Below the pieces are notes generated by a model that saw only the letters and a list, made by a program, of their open reading frames with translations, searched no databases and was not told where the DNA came from. Below, in pieces: positions 32,425 to 43,226 of a stretch of DNA of 64,000 nucleotides (position 1 is the stretch's first letter; each line of letters begins with the position of its first letter). Made by a program: the position numbers and the translations under genes. The stretch is from Roridomyces roridus (lineage: Eukaryota; Basidiomycota; Agaricomycetes; Agaricales; Mycenaceae), in the NCBI GenBank assembly GCA_029378245.1, contig JARKIF010000006.1, positions 2,108,001 to 2,172,000 of the forward strand, given 5' to 3'.

Positions 32425-34374
32425 ATGGGCTGGAGAATCTCTCCCCGACCTGCGCAGGCCGCCCTAGAATCCTACGCTCGCTCACCCCCCACCTGGTCTC
32501 GTTGCCGTGCCGCTTTTTCCGCCTGGTCGGCATCACCGTCAAGCAACACCACGCATTTTTCGTCCACATCCTTGCGGTCGGCTAGTGTGCTTGGGCTTCG
32601 GAGCATGTCCTGGACATCCAGGCAAACACGGACCGTCGATTTTGACGAGTTTGACGGCATTAAAGAAGAGGCTGCCAGGGCCGCAATACTTGAAAAAGTC
32701 ATGAAGGGCAGACAGCCAACGGATCTCATGCTACGATGTACGTCTCGCAACTTGTCTCATTTCGCTTGACGATCCTGGCGAACCAGGTACTGTACTGGAC
32801 GAGGAGGGTGCGCCTAAATGACCACGAGCGGATTCTAAAATTAAAAGAGACTCCAAAGGGAATGTGAAAACAACCTCCGGCCCATTCAAAAAATCGGAGC
32901 TCTGCACGGAACATGGGCTAAATGTGCGTGCAGGCAGTGCGCTCTCCATGTTCTTCCGACTAACTTTCATTTGTTACAGCCGCGGGATCTGCGGAAGGTC
33001 GACTCGAGGGTGCCTAATCTTGTACCAACTATACTTGTTCGGAAGGAGGCCATCCTCGTGAGTCTTGGCTGGCACACGACCGCTATGTACAAATGAAAAT
33101 TTCAGGTGAATATTCTACACATCCGGGCCCTTGTCAAGGCGGACACAGTAATTTTATTCGACACATTTGGCTCCGCAGACTCTCGATTACACTCTGCCTT
33201 TCTATACCACCTCGAAGTCGAGCAGAGTTTCCTTTTTGACCAGACGCTTGCTCACAGTTTTCCAGCATAATCTGAAAACGAAAGGGTCGGGTTTACCGTA
33301 TGAATTTCGGTGAATACAGTTTGCTCATTGACATACAATGTCTAATTTCCAACGCAGGGCCCTGGAATCGGTACTTCTTTCAGTCCTAAGTGCGCTCGAA
33401 GCCGAGATGGTCTTTATACGCAACCTCGTTGGCGGGTTACTCGCTGAATTAGAGGATAACATCGATCATGATCGGTTCAAGCGCCTACTTCATTATTCCA
33501 GGCGGCTCGCCAGCTTCCAAAATCGAGCCAAGCTGGTTGGTCATACTTATTCCACTGAATGTATATATGTTTATCTCTCTCAGGTCGAAGAAGCACTCGA
33601 AGAAGTACTGGGACAAGGTGGGCCCAGACCAAATTACACGCTGTTGGGCTGACGGTGCATTCCAGATGACGATCTGACTGCCATGTACCTCACTGACAAG
33701 AAAAACGACATCCTTCGAGAGCTCGATGACCACGAGGATCTCGAAGTCCTTTTGGAATCTTTTTCCAAACAAGTCGAGGAAATTGTGAATGAAGCAGAAA
33801 ATATCGAGGTCCGATCAATATGACCGTCTTCTCATTCGTCACTTTCTCACGTTTACGTCTAGACGAATGTCCAGTCTACCCAAGAAATTGTAGAGTTGAT
33901 TTTAGACTCGAACCGGAACGCTCTGCTGGCACTCGATTTGAAGGTAAGATGCCGCGCTTGAGTGCTGGAGAATTATCCAAATATCCGTCAGATATCCATC
34001 TACACGATGGGCATTGGTTCCGGGGGACTGGTTGCTGGTCTGTTCGGGATGAACGTAGGTCAAGTTCCGTGCTGTCTTCTTTGTGTCCGGAGTTCACGCG
34101 CAGCGGTATTGTAGTTGCTCAATCACGCCGAGACGCATGCATATGCGTTCTACGGCGTCGCGGCATTCGCCACCGCCCTAGCGGGCGGTGTTGCTGCATC
34201 CGCACTACGGAGGTATGTCCCATTTTTTCCTAAAAGAGTGCCGTTATAACCGCCGGACCCAGACTGGCTAAAATACGCAAAGTCGGGCTATCAAACAACA
34301 GTGGGCCGGGAAGACAACGAAAACCCTGGCTCCCACTCCCACTCCGCCGTCGATCGCCCGAGGGATGGTCATGA
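32425..34374 (+). CDS. MRS2: Mitochondrial inner-membrane Mg2+ channel, MRS2/LPE10 (CorA superfamily)
   Basis: Thirteen exons: 32425-32737, 32787-32807, 32850-32923, 32980-33057, 33106-33216, 33266-33309, 33358-33535, 33584-33617, 33666-33808, 33863-33943, 33992-34054, 34115-34212, 34263-34374; 449 aa. It imports Mg2+ into the matrix. The Arg/Ser-rich N-terminus is a probable import signal. Family text is unmistakable: PRDLRKVDSRVPNLVPTIL, ILHIRALVKADTVILFD, LPYEFRALESVLLSVLSALE, LVGGLLAELED, MYLTDKKN, and the pore signature GLFGMN at the end of exon 11. A second membrane helix (FYGVAAFATALAGGVAASAL) and a basic C-terminus follow. Exon 2 is 21 nt. The acceptor of intron 2 (AAAAGAG) was chosen because it alone keeps DSKGNVKTTSG in frame. 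Confidence 0.93.
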
Positions 34375-36716
34375 TAGAGTTGCCTAGATTCTAAATCATT
34401 TAATACTAGTGTAGAACAAGTACATACGTGTAATAAATGTATTACCCTTCCTCTCACCCGAGTCCAAGGGCAGCTCGGCTCGGTTCGCCTGGCTGGTGCG
34501 TTATTTTGTATGGAGACTTTCCAACAGACGTCGCGACAACCAATCGAGGAGGGACGATCTCTCTTGATTTAGTACGACAGGAGCATGCAACCCAAAAGGT
34601 CGCTAAATACATACGCTCCGTTCGAGCGGTGATCTAGGAAGCATAGACTGAGATTAAAAACATGGGGAGAGCGGACCTTTGAGAGCATGAATTCCCCACG
34701 GTGGGAGCTTCCAAATAATGGTACGACCGGCAATGATTTCTCTGTGCTATGCAAAGGCTGCGCTGAGCCCAAGGGGTGGTAAAGGACTGGACGCCAAGAA
34801 GGACTAGGAAATATCGGGTCCGAAGCTTGTTGGTATTGGAATTTAAATGAATCGGATACGCACCAGTCGCACCTCTGACTCATCCTTCCCTCCGGCCTGG
34901 ATACATTTTCTTCAGCACCCACCCCAAAGTCCCATCCAGCGGCGGGGAAAGGAGGGGTACCCGTCACAGGCCAGCGTCAGATGACACGGTGGAATCACCC
35001 TGGCCGCGTGCGAGTGCGCGAAAAGATGCCTCTGAGCGAGGAAGCAAACAGAGTTTTCGAGAAGAAGATGGAAGATCGAGACCGGCGTGCACATGCGCGC
35101 CCCGAGTCTGTACGGTTCTGGGTCAGCGACAGAGGCAAAAGGTAAAGAAAGAAAGGCCCCGGCTCCGCACCACTGGTGACTGGTCCAACGCACCGATGGA
35201 TGGTTCCTTTCCCCTTTGGTGACGCAGGTCCTAGATCAAAAAACCATAGATGTCTCGGGCCGAGCGAGGGAAAGAGAGGTCCCATGGATTGAATGGGTCA
35301 TTGCACAAGATTTTCCAGAGGCTCGAGAATGGGGCTTGTGAAACAGAAAGAGTCTAAGCGACAAGCGACTTGGATGATCCGCCGTAATACCTGCTTGACG
35401 AGGTCAAGTTCCGGTACAAATACACGCCAGCAACGTGCCAAGCGCGGTTGGACGGTGCGCATCGGGCGTGCAAGATATCGAGAGTTAGATTGGCAAGCCT
35501 GCCGGAGTCGCAGGGATAAGTAGCTTGGATACTCCTGTTCGTGGCACGGTGCTGGGTGAACTAATTAATATTTAACAAGAACAAGGCATGAAACGCTATT
35601 CTCCAGCTCGGGGAATGGGAACCTGCCGAAGAGAGTCTATACTCTTGCTACACTCAAAGGCTTCGGGGCGTGGATGAACTTGAAGAAGATTCCATTCGAA
35701 TATAGCGTTATGGTGAGAAACCTGGGCATTTTAATTTTCAAGAGCCAATAAAGCGGACATGACCCTAGGAACGTGGGAGAGAGATTAAAGCTTCGCCTGG
35801 GAGACCTAGAGGTTGCGTTCAAGGTGCCGTCGAACACCGAAGTACTGTAAACCGCCAGACGAAGCGGACTAGGATTTCGAACAAGCACGACAGGAAGATC
35901 ACGAAGAGGTTCCAATTTTCGAGCCGACTTGCTGGACCGTGTGCAATGGGATTCTCTTGAAAAAGGCTTGCCGCTTCACGGAGGTTAGGGACTCTCCGAG
36001 ACTTCTGCAAAGAACCATCCGGAAATTGGACCTTTCGCCGACTCTGGGCTTCCTATCAGAACTGAGAAAAAAAGAGCGTCCGGGACAGAAAATGTCTCCG
36101 GCCGTGGCCGTGGCTCTGTCGCAAACGTGTGGCCAACACAAGCCGCCGAGACTGTTCCACGAAGTCGCGTACAATACCTGGAACGCACCCGGACGAAGAA
36201 ATCAGTTTCCGAGCCCAAGAGCGTTGAACTGCGAGATAGGTGCTCTGACTTCAAGGGCGATAGGAAAAAGCCAGTTCGTAGGAAGATCCGGGTCTCAACA
36301 GCTTGAAAAGTCGTTCCAGGCGCGAACGAAGCAAACAGTCGGAGAGAGATAAGCAAGTTCACAGCCCCATTAGCCTACGGATCACACAAAGTCTATCGCA
36401 AACGAGTCCGTCAATCTTTCATAAAATTGCATGCGGATAATACAAGTGGTACATTTGAGCTTGCGAAGCGAAAGCAAGAGTAACCGATAGCGGTAGAAAT
36501 GTGCAGCAGTGTGTGTGCGTGTGTGGAAATGTCAAATCCCCAGCAGCTGGAACAAAAACACACCGCGCTGGCGCGCCGTCATAAGTTGCATGCGAGGAAG
36601 GAATAGGAAGATAAGTAATAGATGTCCGAAGAGCAAGTGGATAAGGTAGGTGAGTAGTAATGCCAGGGTAGGAGCGACAGACATATACAGTACAGGAACG
36701 CCCAGAGAAAGCGTAA
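34375..36716. other. Gene-poor stretch, 2.3 kb
   Basis: No open frame here shows a recognisable domain, and I found no intron-joined frame with conserved text on either strand. No clear inverted or tandem repeats were seen. It contains the 3' sides of MRS2 and of the minus-strand membrane protein. Confidence 0.4.
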
Positions 36717-38364
36717 TCAATCCCGCGGCTGCGGTAACGGCATGTCGGGGATGAGGTAGTGTACAGGCCGTCCCTCGGAGCCAAAGCTCGCCTTGTGGGT
36801 GAGACTAGGCCAGTCCTGGGTGCCACCTGCACGGTGCACACTGCCCTCGCGGCTGCTGCTGCTGCCTTCGGAGTCGACGGCAGCAACGGGCAGTGGCTGC
36901 GCTGGGAGTGGCGGGGAGCTGAGTGCAGGGTCTGTGGGGTTGTACTGCGGCACAGGCTTGCGCGGAGTGCGGCGAGAGCCCGTAGCGACCATCTCGCCGG
37001 TAGACGAGCGTTGTACAGCGGCAGGCAGTACAGGCGACGGTGACATGGACTGCGAGGTACCGGATGGATACGCTGGGCTCGGGGAGGGAACATAGGACGA
37101 CGGATCGCTGTGTCCAAGTGTCGAGGTCGTCGTGTTCCTCGCAGAGTTACTGAACGGTGACTCCGAAGGAGGTGAGCCCAGGTACGGAGAGCCCGGGTGC
37201 GAGCGGGGGCGGCTGAAGTTGTTGTTCATGTAGGACGACGTCGAGGTGGAGGAATTGCGGGTGATGTTGGTGCCACCAAGAGGCGAGGATGATATAAGGT
37301 CCATGGGCACGTCGTCATCTACGTGGCCAGAGTCCGAGAATGGTGATCTCATCGGAGATCCAGGAGTGGACGAGATCTTCTCTTGGGAAGGAGAGAAGTA
37401 GGACTCGGCCTCATACTCCACATTGTCGTTTATTCGTGAAGGTCGGGAGTCTATGCCCACGTTGCCGATAACGTACACGTTGTTGTCCAGCATCGGCCCA
37501 ACGGAGTCCGACTGGGAATGGTGGCGATTGCTCGCTGTTCCTGAGCCGCGGGGCGCAGAAGGATAGGTCTTGGAATCAAAAGACCCAAGGCCGCCCCACT
37601 TGCGCGTACGTTTCCGCGGCGAAGGCGCGCCGGAAGAGGCAAACCGCAGATAAAAGTATGCTGCAATGGCTGCTGCGACGATCGCCAGACCTCCAATGAT
37701 CCCTCCTGCTATTGCCCCCCGATTCACTTTTTTCGAAGACGCAGCGGCTACGGGCAGGGTGGACCCCGAGGAGGAGGACGGGGAGGGGGCGCTGCTAGCT
37801 GTGGTGCTCGTTGCTGACGAGCTCGAGGGGCCAGCAGAAGAGGCGGTTGCGTCATTACATCCGTTCGCAACGAAGAAACTGGGCGAAGGGAAGATGGTGT
37901 TCTGGATGGGGAAAAACGCCTGAATAATATACATTCCCGCCGGAACGCTGACGTTGGACCAGGTGAACTCCCGTAGTGCAGGGTTGATGAAATCGACCGG
38001 GGTGATGGTCGTGGTTATGGGGTCGTCGCGCCGGGAAAAAGGATGGATACTGAACGAAGCCGTTGCGGTTGCGGACTGAGTCAACTGTGGGACGCCACTG
38101 TTCGTTATGGTCAAGGACAGCTCCGTGGAATCCTGGCCCAAAGCTGGAGAGTAGACCCAGGAAATGTTGGCCGGATTGCACGAAGTCATCGAAATGGGAT
38201 TGAAATTGAAGGCGTTGGAAACTAAGGAATACATTCAGGCTTTGAGAAGAGAAGAGATGCGTTGGAGACGCACCGCCAGTCGATGGGTCATCACGCGAGA
38301 CCAGGGCGGCATGCACCCAGCCAAACTGGGAGAAAGCCCAAATTAAAAGAGCGGCGGGTAGCAT
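36717..38364 (-). CDS. Single-pass, Ser/Thr-rich membrane protein (wall-sensor-like)
   Basis: Exons 38274-38364 and 36717-38221 on the minus strand; 531 aa. Exon 1 encodes a signal peptide (MLPAALLIWAFSQFGWVHAA). A beta-rich extracellular region (ISWVYSPALG, ELSLTITNSG, WSNVSVPAGMY) is followed by a Ser/Thr-rich stalk, one membrane helix (AIAGGIIGGLAIVAAAIAAY) with a basic stop-transfer, and a long Ser/Pro-rich cytosolic tail with many SP/TP sites. This is a common basidiomycete plan resembling the MID2/WSC class of wall-stress sensors, though the Cys-rich WSC domain is absent. Function unknown. Confidence 0.75.
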
Positions 38365-39420
38365 GATGTGTGTAATTTTTTCGTCCCCCGACGTGCCTCG
38401 GTCGGCGACGGTGTCCAGAGAGCGAGGACGGAGTGGAGAGGAGATGGGGGTTGGCCACAGGAGACCGTGGGTCGAGGCACCAACAGTAAGCGGAGAAAAG
38501 GCTGATCACGTTCCGCCACGGACTGATGGCCCGAACTTCTCAACTCCCAAGCTGCCCGACGTCTTCCCGAGCTATCCCATACTCGTTTTTGACTGGGACC
38601 ATTGGAATGTCGACCTCCTTTTCCTCGGAAATTCGCCCCTCAGCTGCCTCCTTTTCTGCGTGTTTTGTGCACGCGCGCCAGTGATCGTTGCCATTCATCT
38701 TTGGCCGTTTTCCACCCGTGCGCTCGAGTTGTCCCGGTCACAGGTTCGCTGGCTTTCCCAACATCCAACACCTCTTGGACGTCTCAGCCCGGTCTATGAT
38801 ATCAACCAAATCCAAACTTGCATACATCTATCGTTCGTTATGTCTGTCATTCAACGACCCACCTGTCTGCGTTCACCTGGCCGCTCTGAGCGCATCAGTG
38901 AAACGCATCGGTCGCCCATAACGCGGAGTTAGCCCCGTCAGGCATTGGAGGCCAACGCGTTTCCGGAGTCCGCAAAACACGAGGGCGCATTGCCTTGCCG
39001 TAGCTCGACTGCGCAAACCCCCCGAGCCCCATAGCCATTTTTTCCGAATGTCGTACATGCGGATTATTAATAACAAACCGAAGAAGATGAATCAGCTGTC
39101 CCGTTCTTTTTCTGCATGGGATAAGTAGCATGGGATTTTCTGGACGAGTCCGGTCCGTGCACTCTTCTGACGCTTCGATGCTCGTGATGTGGAATAGCTA
39201 TGGGTCTCAATACTGGGTGCTTCTGCCTCAGGCTAGAAAAAAATTCCGATATCATCCTCGTGGTGAGTTAACATCTGCCCTCTGGAAGGCCGGTCCCACT
39301 GCAAAGTCCCTATCTGGCATCGAGCGGTGGTATTACAGCGACCAACCCGATGTTGCCTCGGCGTCCTTCGGTATTATTTTCGCGATTACCAAAATTTTGG
39401 GTAGCTGCATAGAAATGGTA
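38365..39420. other. Intergenic, about 1 kb
   Basis: Lies upstream of the minus-strand membrane protein and beyond the 3' end of F-box-like gene D. Open frames on both strands lack recognisable content. No repeat structure noticed. Confidence 0.4.
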
Positions 39421-41015
39421 CTACCAGTCGTATTCATTACCCTCCGACTCCGACTCGCAATCGCTATCCTCAGTGTCTGGCTCGGATTCCCAACCGATTT
39501 TACCATCGTCCTCACTGTCCGACTCGGAACCGTTCTTAACACCATTCCGCTCGGGCGACCACAGCGGCTTCCCGTCGGTCTTGCGGTACACAACAGGGCG
39601 AAAATCTTCATCCAACCACTCGATGCGCAAGTACGCCGCGATATCAGCTCGGGTCTTTTTCAGACGCTCCTTCAGCTGACGTTCCATTCTCCTCCTCACT
39701 CCACGCCGGAAATGTGTCACCGAAACGCGCGAAACGCATAGGTGGAACACAACTTCGCGACAGAGCGGGAACTTGCGAGTAATAACCGTCTTCATCGAAT
39801 CTGGACCGCCCCAAGGGAAAATGTTGTTGACAATCTGGTTGAAGTCTTGCCGATCCTGGTCGTAGTCCTCGCTGTGCAACCAAACCCGAAAAACGAGTTT
39901 CGTCAACTTCGGTGCGCCTTTCAGTGCGTCTATGAACTGCTGCGCCATGTGATCCGGGTGCAGCCAGATCGTGAGGGTTTCTAGCGCGAGGAAGGCCGGT
40001 AACCTGCGGAACATGTCCACAATGTCTTCTTCAGCTGCTCGAATAGTCAAAACTCCATGATATTTGGGAGGTTCGAGAGTTATTCACCATACTCTGTGTC
40101 GATGTCGGGATCCAAGGATAGATTGACAACAGCCGGAGCGCAGAGGCACAGGAGAGTTTCTGTGGCAGAAACAGAGCATGCTTCGAACTGATATTGGTAG
40201 CTGTACCCCAAAGTCAAGGTTCGGACACCACTGGGTTGATGTTCTGTAATCAACCGACTGATAAGAGAGCCGTCGAAACCCGGATAGCCGTTACATTCCT
40301 CGAGGGTAAGCTCCTCCAACGCCGATAGATCTGGTACATCCGAGTCGTACGCAGGAGGACTGGAGGGTTCGACCTCCGACTCGGAGTCGCTATCCGACTC
40401 TGAATCGGAGGAGAAGTGGTGGCGCTTAAGTAGTACCCTTTCGAAAGAGAGGGATCGAAGTGTTCCGCCACATGCGCCAATGATAGCGACGAGTTGGGTG
40501 TAGTAGTAGAAATCAACATGGGCCAGCCGGAGCTCGCGTATGTGAGGACACAGGGACATCTGGGTCATCAGCATCGCTATCGGTATGCTTCCGTTATTCC
40601 ATTCACCCAACTCGACGGAGGTGACGTTTGGGAGGGACGGGAGGACGGGTATGATCGAAGAGTTGGATAGTCGCGTTACACTGGAGGTCAGACCCAAGCG
40701 GTCCATTGACTGCTGGGAGCGATCACCGGAGAATTTGACCTTTTTGACGTGACTTGCCAAATCTGGCGTCCTATTGAGCATTTCGAGCCACCAAGGAAAG
40801 TCTTCGACGCAGGAAAAGTGAACCATGGAGAAGAGGTGGATCGTGGCAAATGAACGCGTCGTTTTCGAGACCAGGGACATTGCGCGAAGGGTGGGCATGT
40901 CGTCAGCATTGTAGCTGGTGATTTCATGGACTAGTTCTGCGGGAACGTTGGACCCTGCGCGTGAAATTTAGTACAAATCACGAGCAGGAAAATTATGGAT
41001 ACAATTGGAGTCCAT
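39421..41015 (-). CDS. F-box-like/LRR-type protein, family member D
   Basis: Exons on the minus strand: 41003-41015, 40088-40954, 39421-40034; 497 aa. The 13-nt leader exon encodes MDSN, the split codon gives Trp, then SNVPAELVHEITSYNADD. A short Ser/Asp/Glu spacer (SDSESDSDSESEVEPSSPP) sits exactly where gene B carries its hexanucleotide array. C-terminal family marks are all present (MFRRLPAFLALETLTIWL, HFRRGVRRRMERQLKERL, EWLDEDFRPVVYRKTDGKPLW, long acidic tail). Closest relative is C, which is inverted 11 kb away. SCF adaptor role is inferred only. Confidence 0.78.
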
Positions 41016-41103
41016 ATGGACGTTGAATGGTGTGAAGAAGCAGGAACTGACGGCAATGATGGCACTGACAAGCCGAACTCAGAACTGATTCAATGCCGAG
41101 TTT

Positions 41104-41220
41104 GACAGCGTTCCTTCCAGGTCGTCCACGGCGTCGGCTTCCCGTTCGTCTGGCAACCGGCGCGCATGTGGACGCGGGTGTGGTAGCCACGGCCAAACCA
41201 TCCGTATTCGTTAAGATGAT
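41104..41220 (-). pseudogene. Relic of the 3' end of gene B
   Basis: On the minus strand the text CGAACGGGAAGCCG followed by CGTGGACGACCTGGAAGGAACG aligns with the coding of TNGKPLWTARKER at the end of gene B. A degraded match to EWLDEDF...VY precedes it. It lies between E and D, the mirror position of B between A and C. This is the main evidence that the right arm once had a B copy that was deleted. Confidence 0.6.
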
Positions 41221-41417
41221 GGTGGTCGGGATCCTGGAATTACTGCAGGGGATCAAAATCTGCTGAAAATGGAAATAAAATCAGGCCGCCGCCCTATGTT
41301 CTGCAATTAGCTGTAATCCCAGGATTCCCAGCACACTTTACAACACTACTCTAATTGGTGCCCAACTTGAATTTGAAGGAGGTAAATAATGGTAAGTACA
41401 TGGAACACGGGCGGAAG

Positions 41418-42985
41418 TTAAAAGTAGCTCAACGAGTCGTCATAGTCGTAAGGGTATTCTTCAGAATCCCATCCAAGTCCCATCGAGTCCGACATCGAGT
41501 CCGACGATTCGGACTCACAATCACTGGCCTCGGTCTCGGGTTCTTCGAGCTGGAGAGTGGTAGTCCAAGCCCAGAACGGCTTTCCATTCGTCGCGCGATA
41601 GACGATGGGACGAAAATCTTCATCCAGCCATTCCATCTGAAGATATTCGCCATCTAGATCTGCCCCACTCTCTTCCAGCTCCTCCTCCAAGCGACGCTCC
41701 AGTCTCCTTCGCGCCCCACGCCGGAAATGCACCTCTGAGTCGCACGGTGCACAAAACTGGAACGCGATTTTACGGCACGAAGAGAACTTGCGCGTCACAA
41801 CTGTCTTCATGGAGTCGGCGCCATGCCACGGAAAGACCTCGAAGAGCATGCCAATCAGCTCATCTCGAACTTCCTCGTAGTAGTCGTGATAGAGAGGAAT
41901 CCTAAAATTGAGTCGAGTGAGATTTGGAGCTCCTTGGAGTGTGTTTACGACAGCTTCCGCGAGCTGATTTGGGCCCAACCATATTGTGAGCGTCTCCAGG
42001 GCCGCAAAGACGGGCAAGCGGCCGAACATGGCTGAAATATGGTCGTTGCCTGCCAAAATGATCAGAACTCGGAGCATTTGCGAGGCTTTAATGTTTACTG
42101 GGGTCAAGGAATGACGGCGCTAGGACAAGATTAACTAGAGAGGGGGCCGCAAGCTTCAGCAACGTTTCTGTAGCGGCGAGGGAGCACGCTTCGACCATAT
42201 CTTCGAGAACGTGTCCAAAAATGAGAGTTTGGAGCTGAGTGGGCGGATACTCCTGGATCAAACGGGCAACAAACTCGCCATATCCGGGCTCAGTGTCGAA
42301 TCCTTGGACTCGGAGCTCGTCCAGTGCGGTAAGATCCGGTGTGATCGGGTCGGATGGGGTGAATTCGACGGGGGATTCAGAATCCGATTGGGGGACGTCG
42401 ATCGCTGTTATGTCTTTGAAAGAAAGACATCGAAGCTGCCCGCATGCACCAACGAGAGCTGCAAACCGAGCGAAAGAGGCGAAGAAGGTATTCGTCAACT
42501 GCAGCCTTTGCAGATGAGGAAATAGCGACATGTGTGCGGTCATCATTTGAATTGGTGGCTGCTCGCCGCGGGCATTCCACTCAACCAAGTGTACGCGAGG
42601 TAGAGGTGGGATGATGGGAGCGATTGAAGATTCTGAGAGGCGTCTCACAGACCTGCGACCTAGGCAGCGTCTGGACCGAGTGGTGTCTCTGTCATCGAAT
42701 TTCACTCTTTGGACAAGGTTGGCGAGGTCTGGTGTCCTTTCGAGCATACTGAGCCACCACTCAAAGTCCTCGACGCAGGTGAAGGATATCGAAGAGAAAA
42801 GGTGCATTATGGCCAGGAAACGCGTCGCCCTCGACACGAGGGACATGGCGCGGAGGGTTGGTGCATCGTCTGCATTGTGGGCGGTGATTTCCTGTGCTAT
42901 TTCGGTGGGAATTCGGGACCCTTTTCAACATTGAGACGGCAAGATGAACTTCCGGGAGCCTAGGCTTACAAGGAGAGTCTTCCAT
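41418..42985 (-). CDS. F-box-like/LRR-type protein, family member E
   Basis: Exons on the minus strand: 42970-42985, 42099-42920, 41418-42049; 489 aa. Leader exon MEDSP, Trp at the split codon, then SRIPTEIAQEITAHNADD and LRAMSLVSRATRFLAIMHLF. Central leucine-rich part, short acidic spacer (PQSDSESPVEFTPSDP), and C-terminal domain MFGRLPVFAALETLTIWL, GAPNLTRLNFRIPL, HFRRGARRRLERRLEEEL, EWLDEDFRPIVYR with an acidic tail. Closest relative is A, inverted 18 kb away, with which it shares promoter text. It faces the SNF2 gene across a 241-base divergent promoter. Confidence 0.78.
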
Positions 42986-43226
42986 GGTGGTCATATCCCA
43001 AAATGGGAAAGTCACTGTGACTGATCGCAATTCAGGTTCACAGAAACTTGAATCGCCTCGTGTTTCTAATCGCGCTTTGACTGGATAGAGGCCTCCGGCC
43101 CCGAGCTTGGAGTCTTCCCATGACCATGACTCGACTCGACGCCCACGCTACTCATTGTCTCTGTGAACAAAGGCCGCCGCCACTCAGACTTGACTCTAAC
43201 CACCATCCACCCTTCGAGCGCTCCTC

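Larger units (their letters stand above)
23211..42985. repeat. Inverted duplication of F-box-like genes (arms 23.2-29.6 and 39.4-43.0 kb)
   Basis: Left arm order A, B, C on plus; right arm reads, on minus, E, relic b, D. A and E share the same first exon (MEDSP then W), promoter text CCATTTTGGGAYATG and close protein similarity. C and D share N-terminal SNVPAEL, AMSLVSK and a homologous promoter ending AACGTCCATATGG or AACGTCCATGG. The b relic between E and D matches the 3' end of B. The arms therefore form one palindromic duplication with about 9.8 kb of unrelated genes in the loop. Confidence 0.75.

Noticed and set aside
34375..36716. Several short open frames in the 2.3-kb gene-poor stretch
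   Set aside because: None shows conserved text on either strand even when joined by plausible introns.
38363..38932. 189-codon plus-strand open frame starting opposite the mucin-like gene
   Set aside because: Antisense to the signal-peptide exon at its start and no family resemblance.
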